Positions 1-5,818 of a stretch of DNA of 5,818 nucleotides are shown in pieces. This DNA comes from Myxococcales bacterium (GTDB taxonomy: Bacteria > Myxococcota_A > Polyangia > Fen-1088): assembly GCA_003161835.1 (NCBI GenBank), contig PMNO01000409.1, positions 1,144 through 6,961 of the forward strand. Reading direction: 5' to 3'. A program made the position numbers and the translations under genes. The notes under the pieces are model-generated. The model was not told the origin of the DNA, searched no databases, and saw only the letters and a list, made by a program, of their open reading frames with translations. Position 1 is the stretch's first letter. Each line of letters opens with the position of its first letter.

Positions 1-203
1 TCCGCGCGCCGGCCCAGCCCCCGCGGACCATTCCCCAGCTTCCGCGCGCGCGCTTCGGCCACGCCGAAAAACGCGCCTAAACCAGGGCCGCCAACAAGAA
101 TGAACCGCATGACACGTCTGGGGGGGACATGCCCATGCTAGGCGCACGCGCACACCGATGCACGTGAATTCCGCGGCGCGCCGATCCCCGAACGACTCTG
201 CCG
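1..203. other. unassigned GC-rich stretch downstream of the minus-strand operon
   Basis: I see no gene here that I can support. A plus-strand frame is open from the left edge to a TAA at 78-80 and has GC-rich third codon positions, so it could be the last 25 codons of a gene entering from the left, convergent with the Roadblock gene. A minus-strand frame from an ATG at 110-108 also stays open to the edge but has no ribosome binding site and weaker codon bias. The stretch contains an alternating CG run (43-53), a run of seven G (120-126) and a GGCGCGCC palindrome (175-182). I found no convincing terminator for the minus-strand operon. Confidence 0.3.
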
Positions 204-755
204 CTATTCGAGCGGCCGACCGCGAAAACGCCGCCCCGTACCAGGAGCGATCACCTGTGCTCGTACCGCACCGGTCGGGGCGGCCGACGTCTCGGGCATT
301 TGAGGGGCCGCCGGCAAAGTGTGGCCCCCGGCGGTCATGGGCGGCAGGGCATCTCCCTGCGCGTCCGCTTCGTCCAAGTCCGGGGTGATGCGCCGCCCCA
401 CCAGATTGGCGGCCATTCGCAACGCCGCCATGTTGACGACGCCATCGGCCAGGATGCACAACATCCCGCCGCTCAACACCTTCAAATACAGCTTGTGATC
501 CTGAAATCGGATCACCGCCAACTCCAGATGGTCACCCACGGACGCAAACGTGTCACTCAGACGCGTCAGACGCTCGGCGGCCTCCCGCAGCGCCGCATCG
601 TCGAACATCGCGTGAAGTTCCCGGGCTACCAAATGCCCGCTGCTGGTGAAGACGAAACTGCCGGCGATTCCCGCCACATCCTTGAGTGTCGCGAGCGCGG
701 TGGCCACCGCGATAGCATTGCCCCGCCCGCTGCTGGCGGCCACGGAGGGAATCAC
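204..755 (-). CDS. Roadblock/LC7 domain protein (MglB-like), third gene of amt operon
   Basis: A 183-residue cytoplasmic protein whose residues about 13-123 fit the Roadblock/LC7 fold. There is an initial helix (ALATLKDVAGIAG), a beta hairpin (SFVFTSSGHLVAREL), a central helix around AALREAAERLTRLSDTFA, three strands (HLELAVIRF, HKLYLKVL, GMLCILAD) and a last helix (NMAALRMAANLVGRRI). Family members homo- or heterodimerise and often act on small Ras-like GTPases, as MglB does on MglA, but the partner here is unknown. Residues about 124-183 form an Ala/Pro-rich, probably disordered tail ending in a basic RRFRGRPLE. I chose the GTG at 755-753 because it overlaps the upstream stop (GTGA) and begins just before the first domain helix. 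The same frame is open up to 1334, but that upstream part is an Arg-rich shadow of the preceding gene. No strong Shine-Dalgarno sequence precedes the GTG, so re-initiation after the upstream stop is likely. The fold call is firm; the role is inference. Confidence 0.85.
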   Translation of the reverse strand: MIPSVAASSGRGNAIAVATALATLKDVAGIAGSFVFTSSGHLVARELHAMFDDAALREAAERLTRLSDTFASVGDHLELAVIRFQDHKLYLKVLSGGMLCILADGVVNMAALRMAANLVGRRITPDLDEADAQGDALPPMTAGGHTLPAAPQMPETSAAPTGAVRAQVIAPGTGRRFRGRPLE

Positions 756-1273
756 AGCCCCAAGCTTTCGCGCAAGGCCTGAATGTTGCTTTCGGTTCGC
801 GGCCGCAACGCCACCGTATCGCCGTTGGCTTCGCTGAAGAGCAGGCAACGCGTCGCGCCGCCTGGTGTCTGTCCCGGGTTTTCCTTGAACGTGCATTCCA
901 TGGCAACGAATCGATCCAGGCCCAGGAGATCGCCCACGAGCTCGATCAGCCTCTGGGTGTAAGCGACGACCCCGGCCAGTTCCTCGGTTCCGCCCTTGTT
1001 CTTGACGATGGTGCCGTTGGGACCCACTCGAATCATCACCGAGAAATCGGCGAGCGCATCGTTGCGTGCGATCGATACCGGAGCCTGGGGACGATCGTTG
1101 TTTGGTCTTCGTGTATCCGTCATGGCCACCTTTTGAACGAAGCTGGGCGCCGGTACGGCCGCTCGCAACTCGGGCCTTTCGGGCAATCCAGTCGGAATCG
1201 GAGTGTTTTCGAAATCGCCCGGGCCGCTGGCCCCACCACCTAGCTTTGTGCGTTCCAATTTTCCCGCGATCAT
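752..1273 (-). CDS. Roadblock-like small protein with disordered N-terminus, second gene of amt operon
   Basis: A 173-residue soluble protein with no signal peptide or membrane segment. Residues 1 to about 70 are Pro/Gly/Ala-rich and look disordered. Residues about 78-173 read as a degenerate Roadblock/LC7-type unit: strands VMIRVGPNGTIVKNKG, a long helix EELAGVVAYTQRLIELVGDLLG, strands RFVAMECTFKE and RCLLFSEANGDTVALRP, and a final helix NIQALRESLG. I recognise the topology but not a named family. The ATG at 1273 overlaps the amt stop as ATGA and sits four bases after AAGGAGGTG (1286-1278), an exact match to the anti-Shine-Dalgarno sequence, so this start is well supported. An in-frame ATG at 1123 (residue 51), preceded by AAGGTGG, would give a 123-residue form containing only the folded part and remains an alternative. 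Its stop overlaps the start of the next Roadblock gene, which suggests that the two products act together, perhaps as a heterodimer (inference). Confidence 0.75.
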   Translation of the reverse strand: MIAGKLERTKLGGGASGPGDFENTPIPTGLPERPELRAAVPAPSFVQKVAMTDTRRPNNDRPQAPVSIARNDALADFSVMIRVGPNGTIVKNKGGTEELAGVVAYTQRLIELVGDLLGLDRFVAMECTFKENPGQTPGGATRCLLFSEANGDTVALRPRTESNIQALRESLGL

Positions 1274-2676
1274 TCGACACCTCCTTCAAGCGCGTAACCT
1301 TCGATACCCATCTCGGGCACATCCAGCCCGCCAACCTCTTCTTCCACCGACACGCGGTTCGGGGTCAGCGACCCCACGATTCGCAGCGTCACGAACGTCA
1401 TCGCACCTACCCAGGCCACATTCACCAGAATGCCGAAACAAGAAGCCGCGAGCTGGGAGGGATCACCGTAAAGTAGCCCCCGTACGGTCCCCGGAACGCC
1501 GTTCCACCCGTCGCCGTATCGGCCATCGGCGAACAGACCAACCGAAAGAATGCCCCAGGCGCCGCAGACTCCATGGACCGACGACGCCCCGACGGGATCG
1601 TCTATCTTCAGGACGGTCTCGATGAACATGGCCGAGACGACCACCAACACGCCGGCGACGAGGCCAATCAAGATCGAGGCGGGCGCCGTGACGAACGCGC
1701 ACGGGGCCGTGATAGCCACCATGCCGGCCAACATTCCGTTGCACAACATGCTGAGGTCGGGCGTACCGAACCGGAACTTGGTCCACAGATAGGCGCCGAA
1801 GGCACCCGCGGCGGAGGCCAACATGGTGTTCACCGCGACGATGGCAATACGGGTATCGGTTCCCGCGAGCGTGGAGCCGGGATTGAACCCGAACCACCCG
1901 AACGCCAGAATGAAAGTTCCGAGCACGACCATCGGCATGTTGTGGCCAGGAATTGGCTTCGCTTTACCGTCGGCGCCGTACTTCCCGATCCGGGGCCCCA
2001 TCATTTTGGCGCCCACCAGCGCCGCGACCCCGCCGACCATATGGACGACCGAGCTGCCGGCGAAATCCACGTGGCCATGGCCGAGCCCAAAGTTCTTTCC
2101 GAGCTGCGACAACCAGCCCCCGCCCCAAACCCAGTTGGCGTAGATGGGGTAGATGATCGTGGAAATCGCGAAACTGAACAGCACGAAAGACGAGAACCGC
2201 CAGCGCTCCGCCATGGCGCCGGTAGGGATGGTGGCGGTGGTGTCCATGAAGACCATCTGGAAAAGGAACAGGGCCGCCACCGGTGCGGTGTAGACCGCCG
2301 GCGTCAAGAAGAATCCCTTCGTTCCGAAAAGGCCGAACTCCATTCCGCCCAGGTGAATGGCAAATTCGCCGTTCAACGTCGAGTCGCCGCCAAAGGTCGA
2401 AAGAGCCCCCACTCCGCCCATCTGCAAGCCAAAACCAATCGCCCAGAACCCGATGATCCCGATGGCGTAAACCAGAAAATTCATACCCATGGTGTGGGCG
2501 ACATTCTTGGCCCGCGTGAGGCCGGTCTCGACCAGCGCGAAGCCCGCCTGCATGAACATCACCATGAACCCGGTGATGAGCGTCCATACGATATTGAGAG
2601 CCGTCTGGCCGTCCAGAACCAATTTGTGGGTTTCCGCGACCTGCTTCGCGAGCTCGGTGATGGTGGCGTCTGGCAA
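1270..2676 (-). CDS. amt: ammonium transporter, Amt/Mep/Rh family
   Basis: Inner-membrane ammonium channel/transporter of 468 residues, with the multiple hydrophobic helices expected of the 11-helix Amt fold. The pore residues known from E. coli AmtB all have counterparts: the Phe gate (F143 and F264, in QMVFMD and GWFGFNPGS), W184 (NWVWGGG), D204 (VDFAGS), W261, S268, and the twin pore histidines H212 (VVHMVGG) and H368 (SSVHGVCG). It belongs to the large clade with the TATIPTGAMAERW signature. The cytosolic C-terminus (about 444-461, EEEVGGLDVPEMGIEGY) keeps the regulatory region that couples the subunits and, in other Amts, responds to PII proteins. The start is a TTG at 2676-2674, preceded by AAAGGA (2689-2684) at seven-base spacing, and no other start lies upstream in frame. 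It is the first gene of a three-gene operon whose other members are Roadblock-type proteins rather than the usual glnK. I saw no clear sigma-54 or NtrC site upstream. Transport of ammonium is secure from family identity. Confidence 0.97.
   Translation of the reverse strand: MPDATITELAKQVAETHKLVLDGQTALNIVWTLITGFMVMFMQAGFALVETGLTRAKNVAHTMGMNFLVYAIGIIGFWAIGFGLQMGGVGALSTFGGDSTLNGEFAIHLGGMEFGLFGTKGFFLTPAVYTAPVAALFLFQMVFMDTTATIPTGAMAERWRFSSFVLFSFAISTIIYPIYANWVWGGGWLSQLGKNFGLGHGHVDFAGSSVVHMVGGVAALVGAKMMGPRIGKYGADGKAKPIPGHNMPMVVLGTFILAFGWFGFNPGSTLAGTDTRIAIVAVNTMLASAAGAFGAYLWTKFRFGTPDLSMLCNGMLAGMVAITAPCAFVTAPASILIGLVAGVLVVVSAMFIETVLKIDDPVGASSVHGVCGAWGILSVGLFADGRYGDGWNGVPGTVRGLLYGDPSQLAASCFGILVNVAWVGAMTFVTLRIVGSLTPNRVSVEEEVGGLDVPEMGIEGYALEGGVE
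1278..1286 (-). promoter_or_regulatory. consensus Shine-Dalgarno site inside the end of amt
   Basis: On the minus strand AAGGAGGTG is complementary over all nine bases to the 16S rRNA 3' end and lies four bases before the ATG at 1273. It is the strongest ribosome binding site in the window and is embedded in the last codons of amt. It fixes the start of the second operon gene and could give that protein more translation than simple coupling to amt would. Confidence 0.8.
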
Positions 2677-2811
2677 TTCTGTTTCCTTTCTCCGACGGGC
2701 AGTTTGGCAGTCGAACAGTCAAGAACTGGTTTCGAAGCCGTGAAATCCTCGTTGCTTTTGGTCCGCGCCCGTATAGATGCCGCCGCGTTGCGATGTTAGG
2801 GTGTTCGAGCG
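2677..2811. promoter_or_regulatory. divergent intergenic region between amt operon and dacB
   Basis: These 135 bp separate two divergent TTG-started genes and must hold both promoters unless transcription enters from elsewhere. I looked for -24/-12 (sigma-54) elements and an NtrC-type palindrome in both orientations and found none. No -35/-10 pair with good spacing stands out; TATAGA at 2772-2777 is the best -10-like word for dacB but has no properly spaced -35. Ribosome binding sites are visible at both ends: AAAGGA (2689-2684) for amt and AGGGTG (2798-2803) for dacB. The nonamer GCGTTGCGA occurs at 2785-2793 and again at 2809-2817, overlapping the dacB start. Confidence 0.55.
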
Positions 2812-4515
2812 TTGCGACGGACATTGGCTGCCCTCGCGCTGTTGTTGGCGCTCCCCCCCCTCGGAAGGTCTCCGGCCCTCACGGCACAGGTGGCGGCAGC
2901 GCCGACAGTGACGCAGCCCGCCACTCCCCCCGCGGTTCTCACGCGCCCGGCCCAAAACGGGGGCGCTGGCGGCGAATCCCCCCCCTTGACCGCGCCGACG
3001 GAGGAGGCCACCGGGCCAACGTCGGGACCCTCGAAATTACCGGGATTGTCGACCCGACTGCCTGCGCCCCTCGATCTGCCCCGGCCTCCCCTGGACGCAG
3101 CCCAACGTCGCGCGTGGTTGAAGACGGCGGTGGACGACGCGCTCGGAGCCCCGTCGCTGGCCAAATCCAAGATCGGCGTGCTGGTGATCGAGTCGGATGG
3201 GGGCAAGCCCATCTACGCGCGCGGCGAGAAGGTGGCGTTGAACGCCGCCTCGAACGTCAAGATCATCACGTCGGCGGCGGCGCTGGCCCTGCTCGGTCCC
3301 GAATATCGCTGGCATACAACCGTGTCGGCCGCCGCCCCCGGGCCCAAGGCATCGCCGCTCGGCCCCGGGGGCGAGATCGCGGGCGATCTCTTCCTCAGGG
3401 GTTTCGGGGATCCAGCGCTCGGCACGCTGGAGCTGACGGCGATGGTCAGCGAGCTTGCGGCCATGGGATGCAAACGCGTGCGGGGCGGCGTCGTCGCCGA
3501 CGACAGCTTCTTTGACGGGACCCACGTCGGGCCCGCGTACGATCAAAAAAACGATTCCAGTCCGTCGCGCGCTCCATCGGCGGCATTGTCTCTGAATGGA
3601 AACGTCGTCGAGATCACCGTGATTCCGGGGGCCAAGGCGGGAGCGGCCGCGCGCGTCTTGGTGGAGCCCCCCTCCGCGGCCTTCACGGTGACGGGACGAA
3701 TCGTGACCGCCGCGACCGGGCCCGCCCTGGCCACGGTTGATACGAAGGACGATCCAGGCGGGCACACGCAAATCGTCGTTTCGGGGCGCGTTCGTCTGGG
3801 CGGCGAACCACGCAGCTACAAACGTCGCGTAACGAACCCGCCGCTATTTGCCGCCTATACATTCAAGGCGCTACTGGAACGACGCGGAATTACAGTGGCG
3901 CAATCCCCGCGCGTGGGAGTGACGCCAGCGCAAGGCACGCGCATCCTGGCGAGCAGTGATTCCCCCCCACTGGGCGTGGTGGCTCACGATCTGAACAAGC
4001 GCTCGAACAATTTTGTCGCCGAGCAGGTCTTGCGCACACTCGGCGCCGAGATTGTCGGCCGCCCGGGAACCTGGGAAAAGGGCCTGGATGCGGTGGCGCG
4101 CTACCTGGCCGCGCAGGGAATTCGCAAGGGCAGTTATCAGATGACCAACGGCTCGGGACTGTATGACTCGAACCGATTCTCGGCCGAGCAGGTGGTCGCG
4201 GTGCTGCGGGGGGCGCTGCGGGACTTTCGGATATCCGCGGAATTCATGTCGTCGCTGGCGATCGCCGGCACCGACGGGACCATCGGTCATCGGATGGGAA
4301 ATACGCCCGCGGAACGGTTCGTGCGCGCGAAAACCGGAACGTTGGTGGGTGCCAGCTGTCTCTCGGGGTTCGCGGGATCACCGGGCCACCCGCCGCTCAT
4401 TTTTTCCATATTGATGAACGATGTGCCTTCCGCCACCGATGCGCGGCGCGTGCAGGATCGAATCGCCGAGCTCCTGGTCGCCTACATAGAAGCCGGCCCA
4501 CCGATCAAGCCGTGA
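2812..4515 (+). CDS. dacB: D-alanyl-D-alanine carboxypeptidase/endopeptidase, PBP4 (S13) family
   Basis: Exported penicillin-binding protein of 567 residues that would trim D-Ala from peptidoglycan stem peptides and cut D-Ala cross-links in the periplasm. Residues 1 to about 25 form a Sec signal peptide (two Arg, then LAALALLLALPPL, likely cleavage after ALTA). Residues about 27-95 are a Pro/Ala/Thr-rich linker not found in E. coli PBP4 (477 residues). The catalytic domain carries the three active-site motifs: SNVK (147-150, nucleophile S147 and K150), SNN (398-400) and KTG (507-509). It also has family landmarks DDSFFDG (230-236) and NGSGLYDSNRFS (446-457). The TTG at 2812 is the only start between the in-frame stop at 2797-2799 and the signal peptide, and AGGGTG lies eight bases before it. 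Two runs of eight C (2853-2860 and 2978-2985) fall in the signal peptide and linker. It is divergent from amt and 75 bp upstream of gcvT. DacB is assigned by family; the physiological substrate preference is not visible. Confidence 0.93.
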   Translation: MRRTLAALALLLALPPLGRSPALTAQVAAAPTVTQPATPPAVLTRPAQNGGAGGESPPLTAPTEEATGPTSGPSKLPGLSTRLPAPLDLPRPPLDAAQRRAWLKTAVDDALGAPSLAKSKIGVLVIESDGGKPIYARGEKVALNAASNVKIITSAAALALLGPEYRWHTTVSAAAPGPKASPLGPGGEIAGDLFLRGFGDPALGTLELTAMVSELAAMGCKRVRGGVVADDSFFDGTHVGPAYDQKNDSSPSRAPSAALSLNGNVVEITVIPGAKAGAAARVLVEPPSAAFTVTGRIVTAATGPALATVDTKDDPGGHTQIVVSGRVRLGGEPRSYKRRVTNPPLFAAYTFKALLERRGITVAQSPRVGVTPAQGTRILASSDSPPLGVVAHDLNKRSNNFVAEQVLRTLGAEIVGRPGTWEKGLDAVARYLAAQGIRKGSYQMTNGSGLYDSNRFSAEQVVAVLRGALRDFRISAEFMSSLAIAGTDGTIGHRMGNTPAERFVRAKTGTLVGASCLSGFAGSPGHPPLIFSILMNDVPSATDARRVQDRIAELLVAYIEAGPPIKP

Positions 4516-4590
4516 ACATGAACGCTCGGGCGGACGACAGTCGATCGGGCCGCTTGAATTCCCCGGACGTTTCTTTCAGGATGCCTTCCC
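4516..4590 (+). other. dacB-gcvT spacer, no riboswitch or terminator seen
   Basis: Seventy-five bases separate the dacB stop from gcvT. The spacer is too short for a tandem glycine riboswitch, and I see neither its conserved elements nor a GC-rich hairpin followed by a T run. Cotranscription of dacB with gcvT is therefore possible. AGGA at 4578-4581 is the likely ribosome binding site for the TTG at 4591. A short inverted repeat, ATGCC (4581-4585) with GGCAT (4597-4601), would enclose the TTG and include the downstream ATG. Confidence 0.4.
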
Positions 4591-5739
4591 TTGATCGGCA
4601 TGCAAACGGAATCTGAAGGACGCGCGCCGGAGCCTCGCAAGACGCCCCTGTACGAGCTTCATCGTGGGCTCGGCGCCAGAATCATCGATTTCGGCGGCTG
4701 GCTCATGCCGGTGCAATATCCCACCGGCATCATCGAGGAACACCGCGCCACCCGCACGGGCGTGGGCGTTTTCGATGTGTGCCACATGGGCGAAGTGCAT
4801 TTCCGGGGCGAACGCGCGATCGAAGCGGTGCGGCGCTTGGTGGCGGGCGATGTGGGTCACCTGGCGACCGGCCGGGCGCTCTACACGGTTGCTTGTCTGG
4901 AGACGGGGGGCATTGTCGATGATCTGATCGTTTACAAGATCGCCTCCGATCATCTGCTGATCGTGGTCAACGCGTCGAACATCGCCAAGGACCTCGCCTG
5001 GTTTCGGCAGCACGTCGGTTCGTGGTGTGATGTCGTCGACGCGTCCGACGAAACGGGCCTCATCGCATTTCAAGGACCGAAGGCCCAAGCCGCGCTGCAA
5101 ACCCTGACCCCTACCCCGCTCGACAACCTCAAGTCGTTCGAAATCCTGACCGCGGCAACCGTCGCCGGCGTTGCCGTTTCGATTGCCCGCACCGGTTATA
5201 CCGCCGAGGACGGATTTGAGCTGTTCTGTTCCGCGGACGACGCGCCACGCCTGTGGGAGGCGCTGTTGGCGGCCACACCGGGCCCGGGCGCGAAGTCGGC
5301 CGGCACGCCGGTTGGCCTGGGCGCGCGCGATACCCTGCGCCTCGAGGGCAAGCTTTCGCTGTACGGAAACGATCTCACCGAGGAAACCACGCCGTTGGAA
5401 GCTGGCCTCGGCTGGGTGGTGAATTTCGACACCGAGGACTTCATTGGCAAGGACGCCCTGCTGCGCCAGCGCAGCGCGGGAGTGCGCCGCAAGCTGGTGG
5501 GATTCGTCATGGTGGGCCGAGGCATTGCGCGCCACGGATACGCGATCGTCGATGCGTCCGGTGCGCGCATCGGCGAGGTCACGTCCGGTGCGCCCGGTCC
5601 CACCGTCGGCAAGAACATCGGAATGGGATACGTCCCCGTCAGTTTGGCCAACGCCGGCACGCGAATCACCGTAGACTGCCGGGGCAAGTTGGTCGAAGCC
5701 GAGGTGGTCAGCGGTCCGTTCTACAAGCGGCAGCGCTGA
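4591..5739 (+). CDS. gcvT: glycine cleavage system T-protein (aminomethyltransferase)
   Basis: Tetrahydrofolate-dependent aminomethyltransferase of 382 residues. It takes the aminomethyl group held on lipoyl-GcvH, releases ammonia and forms 5,10-methylenetetrahydrofolate in the cytoplasm. The full family pattern is present: [20 protein letters not shown] (18-37), FDVCHMG (61-67), [10 protein letters not shown] (106-115, with the essential active-site Asp in the D110-D111 pair), VNASNIAKD (126-134), the folate-site stretch [11 protein letters not shown] (200-210), [20 protein letters not shown] (242-261), and [11 protein letters not shown] (267-277). The C-terminal beta-barrel has [20 protein letters not shown]. 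Length is normal (about 360-380). The start is either TTG 4591, which has AGGA nine bases upstream, or ATG 4600, which has no visible Shine-Dalgarno sequence; the difference is only three residues. gcvH follows after 38 bp, confirming the pathway. [10 protein letters not shown] has Ala where TGYTGEDGFE is common, and FDVCHM has Cys where Ser is common; both look tolerable. Confidence 0.97.
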   Translation: MIGMQTESEGRAPEPRKTPLYELHRGLGARIIDFGGWLMPVQYPTGIIEEHRATRTGVGVFDVCHMGEVHFRGERAIEAVRRLVAGDVGHLATGRALYTVACLETGGIVDDLIVYKIASDHLLIVVNASNIAKDLAWFRQHVGSWCDVVDASDETGLIAFQGPKAQAALQTLTPTPLDNLKSFEILTAATVAGVAVSIARTGYTAEDGFELFCSADDAPRLWEALLAATPGPGAKSAGTPVGLGARDTLRLEGKLSLYGNDLTEETTPLEAGLGWVVNFDTEDFIGKDALLRQRSAGVRRKLVGFVMVGRGIARHGYAIVDASGARIGEVTSGAPGPTVGKNIGMGYVPVSLANAGTRITVDCRGKLVEAEVVSGPFYKRQR

Positions 5740-5763
5740 GCGCAGGCGAGAATAGGGAAGCAC

Positions 5764-5770
5764 AGGGAGG
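5764..5770 (+). promoter_or_regulatory. ribosome binding site of gcvH
   Basis: AGGGAGG lies seven bases before the ATG at 5778. It supports that start for the short open frame that runs off the window and shows that gcvH has its own efficient translation start inside the gcvT-gcvH unit. Confidence 0.8.
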
Positions 5771-5777
5771 CAACCGC

Positions 5778-5818
5778 ATGTCCGGTCAATATCCAAACGA
5801 TCTGGTGTACACGAAGGA
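5778..5818 (+). CDS. gcvH: glycine cleavage system H-protein, N-terminal fragment cut by window edge
   Basis: Only 13 codons are present, reading MSGQYPNDLVYTK before the sequence ends two bases into the next codon (GA). GcvH proteins typically begin with a short leader, then a stretch like P-x-x-L-x-Y-T/S-K-E-H-E-W, so PNDLVYTK followed by a codon starting GA (Glu or Asp) matches well. GcvH is the lipoyl carrier that shuttles the aminomethyl group from glycine decarboxylase (GcvP) to GcvT. The lipoylated lysine would lie outside the window. Its position 38 bp after gcvT, same strand, and a good ribosome binding site make the assignment likely despite the short fragment; gcvP is expected further downstream. 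Confidence 0.85.
   Translation, partial: MSGQYPNDLVYTK

Noticed and set aside
54..68. Hairpin TTCGGC-CAC-GCCGAA as a terminator
   Set aside because: The stem is only six pairs and no T run follows it on either strand.
8..110. Minus-strand frame with ATG at 110 as a GTPase gene start after the Roadblock gene
   Set aside because: The first residues contain a GGPGLG stretch, but there is no Lys-Ser/Thr to complete a P-loop, no ribosome binding site, and the frame is cut by the edge.
756..1334. N-terminal extension of the Roadblock frame, making one 376-residue protein
   Set aside because: The upstream part is Arg/Gly/Ser-rich with no fold, lies out of frame over the well-supported second operon gene, and the Roadblock domain begins right after the GTG at 755.
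1573..2799. 408-codon plus-strand frame opposite amt
   Set aside because: Composition is rich in Arg, His, Gly and Glu with no family resemblance, and it is antisense to a fully conserved Amt protein.
2677..2811. Sigma-54/NtrC promoter expected for a nitrogen-regulated amt
   Set aside because: No GG-N10-GC core with matching flanks was found on either strand.
2793..3515. Plus-strand ATG-started frame overlapping the start of dacB
   Set aside because: Arg/Gly/Pro-rich shadow without domains; the dacB frame has a signal peptide and active-site motifs. It matters only as the frame entered if a C tract slips.
4516..4590. Glycine riboswitch before gcvT
   Set aside because: Spacer is too short and lacks the conserved elements; a riboswitch would have to overlap dacB coding sequence.
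4576..5796. 406-codon minus-strand frame opposite gcvT
   Set aside because: It is a typical GC-rich antisense shadow; gcvT on the plus strand has complete family motifs.

Overview
This GC-rich window is almost fully coding. It looks like a chromosomal segment from a deltaproteobacterium, most likely a myxobacterium (Myxococcota). The reasons are the very high GC at third codon positions, frequent TTG/GTG starts, and small Roadblock/LC7 (MglB-like) proteins, which are abundant in that phylum. The taxonomic call is an inference from composition and gene content, not from a marker gene.

Layout: bases 1-203 hold no gene I can assign. From 204 to 2676 there is a tightly packed three-gene operon on the minus strand, read right to left: an Amt-family ammonium transporter (amt, 1270-2676), a 173-residue protein with a Roadblock-like C-terminal half (752-1273), and a 183-residue Roadblock/LC7 protein (204-755). 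Consecutive genes overlap by four bases (ATGA, then GTGA), so translation is probably coupled. The Roadblock start at 755 is a GTG inside a longer open frame, and only the part from 755 onward is convincing protein.

A 135-bp divergent intergenic region (2677-2811) separates this operon from plus-strand genes. These are an exported D-alanyl-D-alanine carboxypeptidase/endopeptidase of the PBP4/DacB (S13) family (2812-4515), glycine cleavage T-protein (gcvT, 4591-5739), and the first 13 codons of glycine cleavage H-protein (gcvH, 5778 to the window edge). The last two are the start of a gcvT-gcvH unit, probably followed outside the window by gcvP.

Functionally there are two themes. The plus strand carries ordinary housekeeping genes for peptidoglycan turnover and one-carbon/glycine metabolism. 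The minus strand is the unusual part. Bacterial amt genes are typically paired with a PII protein gene (glnK/glnB), but here the transporter is coupled to two Roadblock-fold proteins, which normally dimerise and regulate small Ras-like GTPases. This raises the possibility of ammonium transport linked to a MglA/MglB-type GTPase switch. That function is inferred from gene arrangement only, and no GTPase gene is visible in the window.
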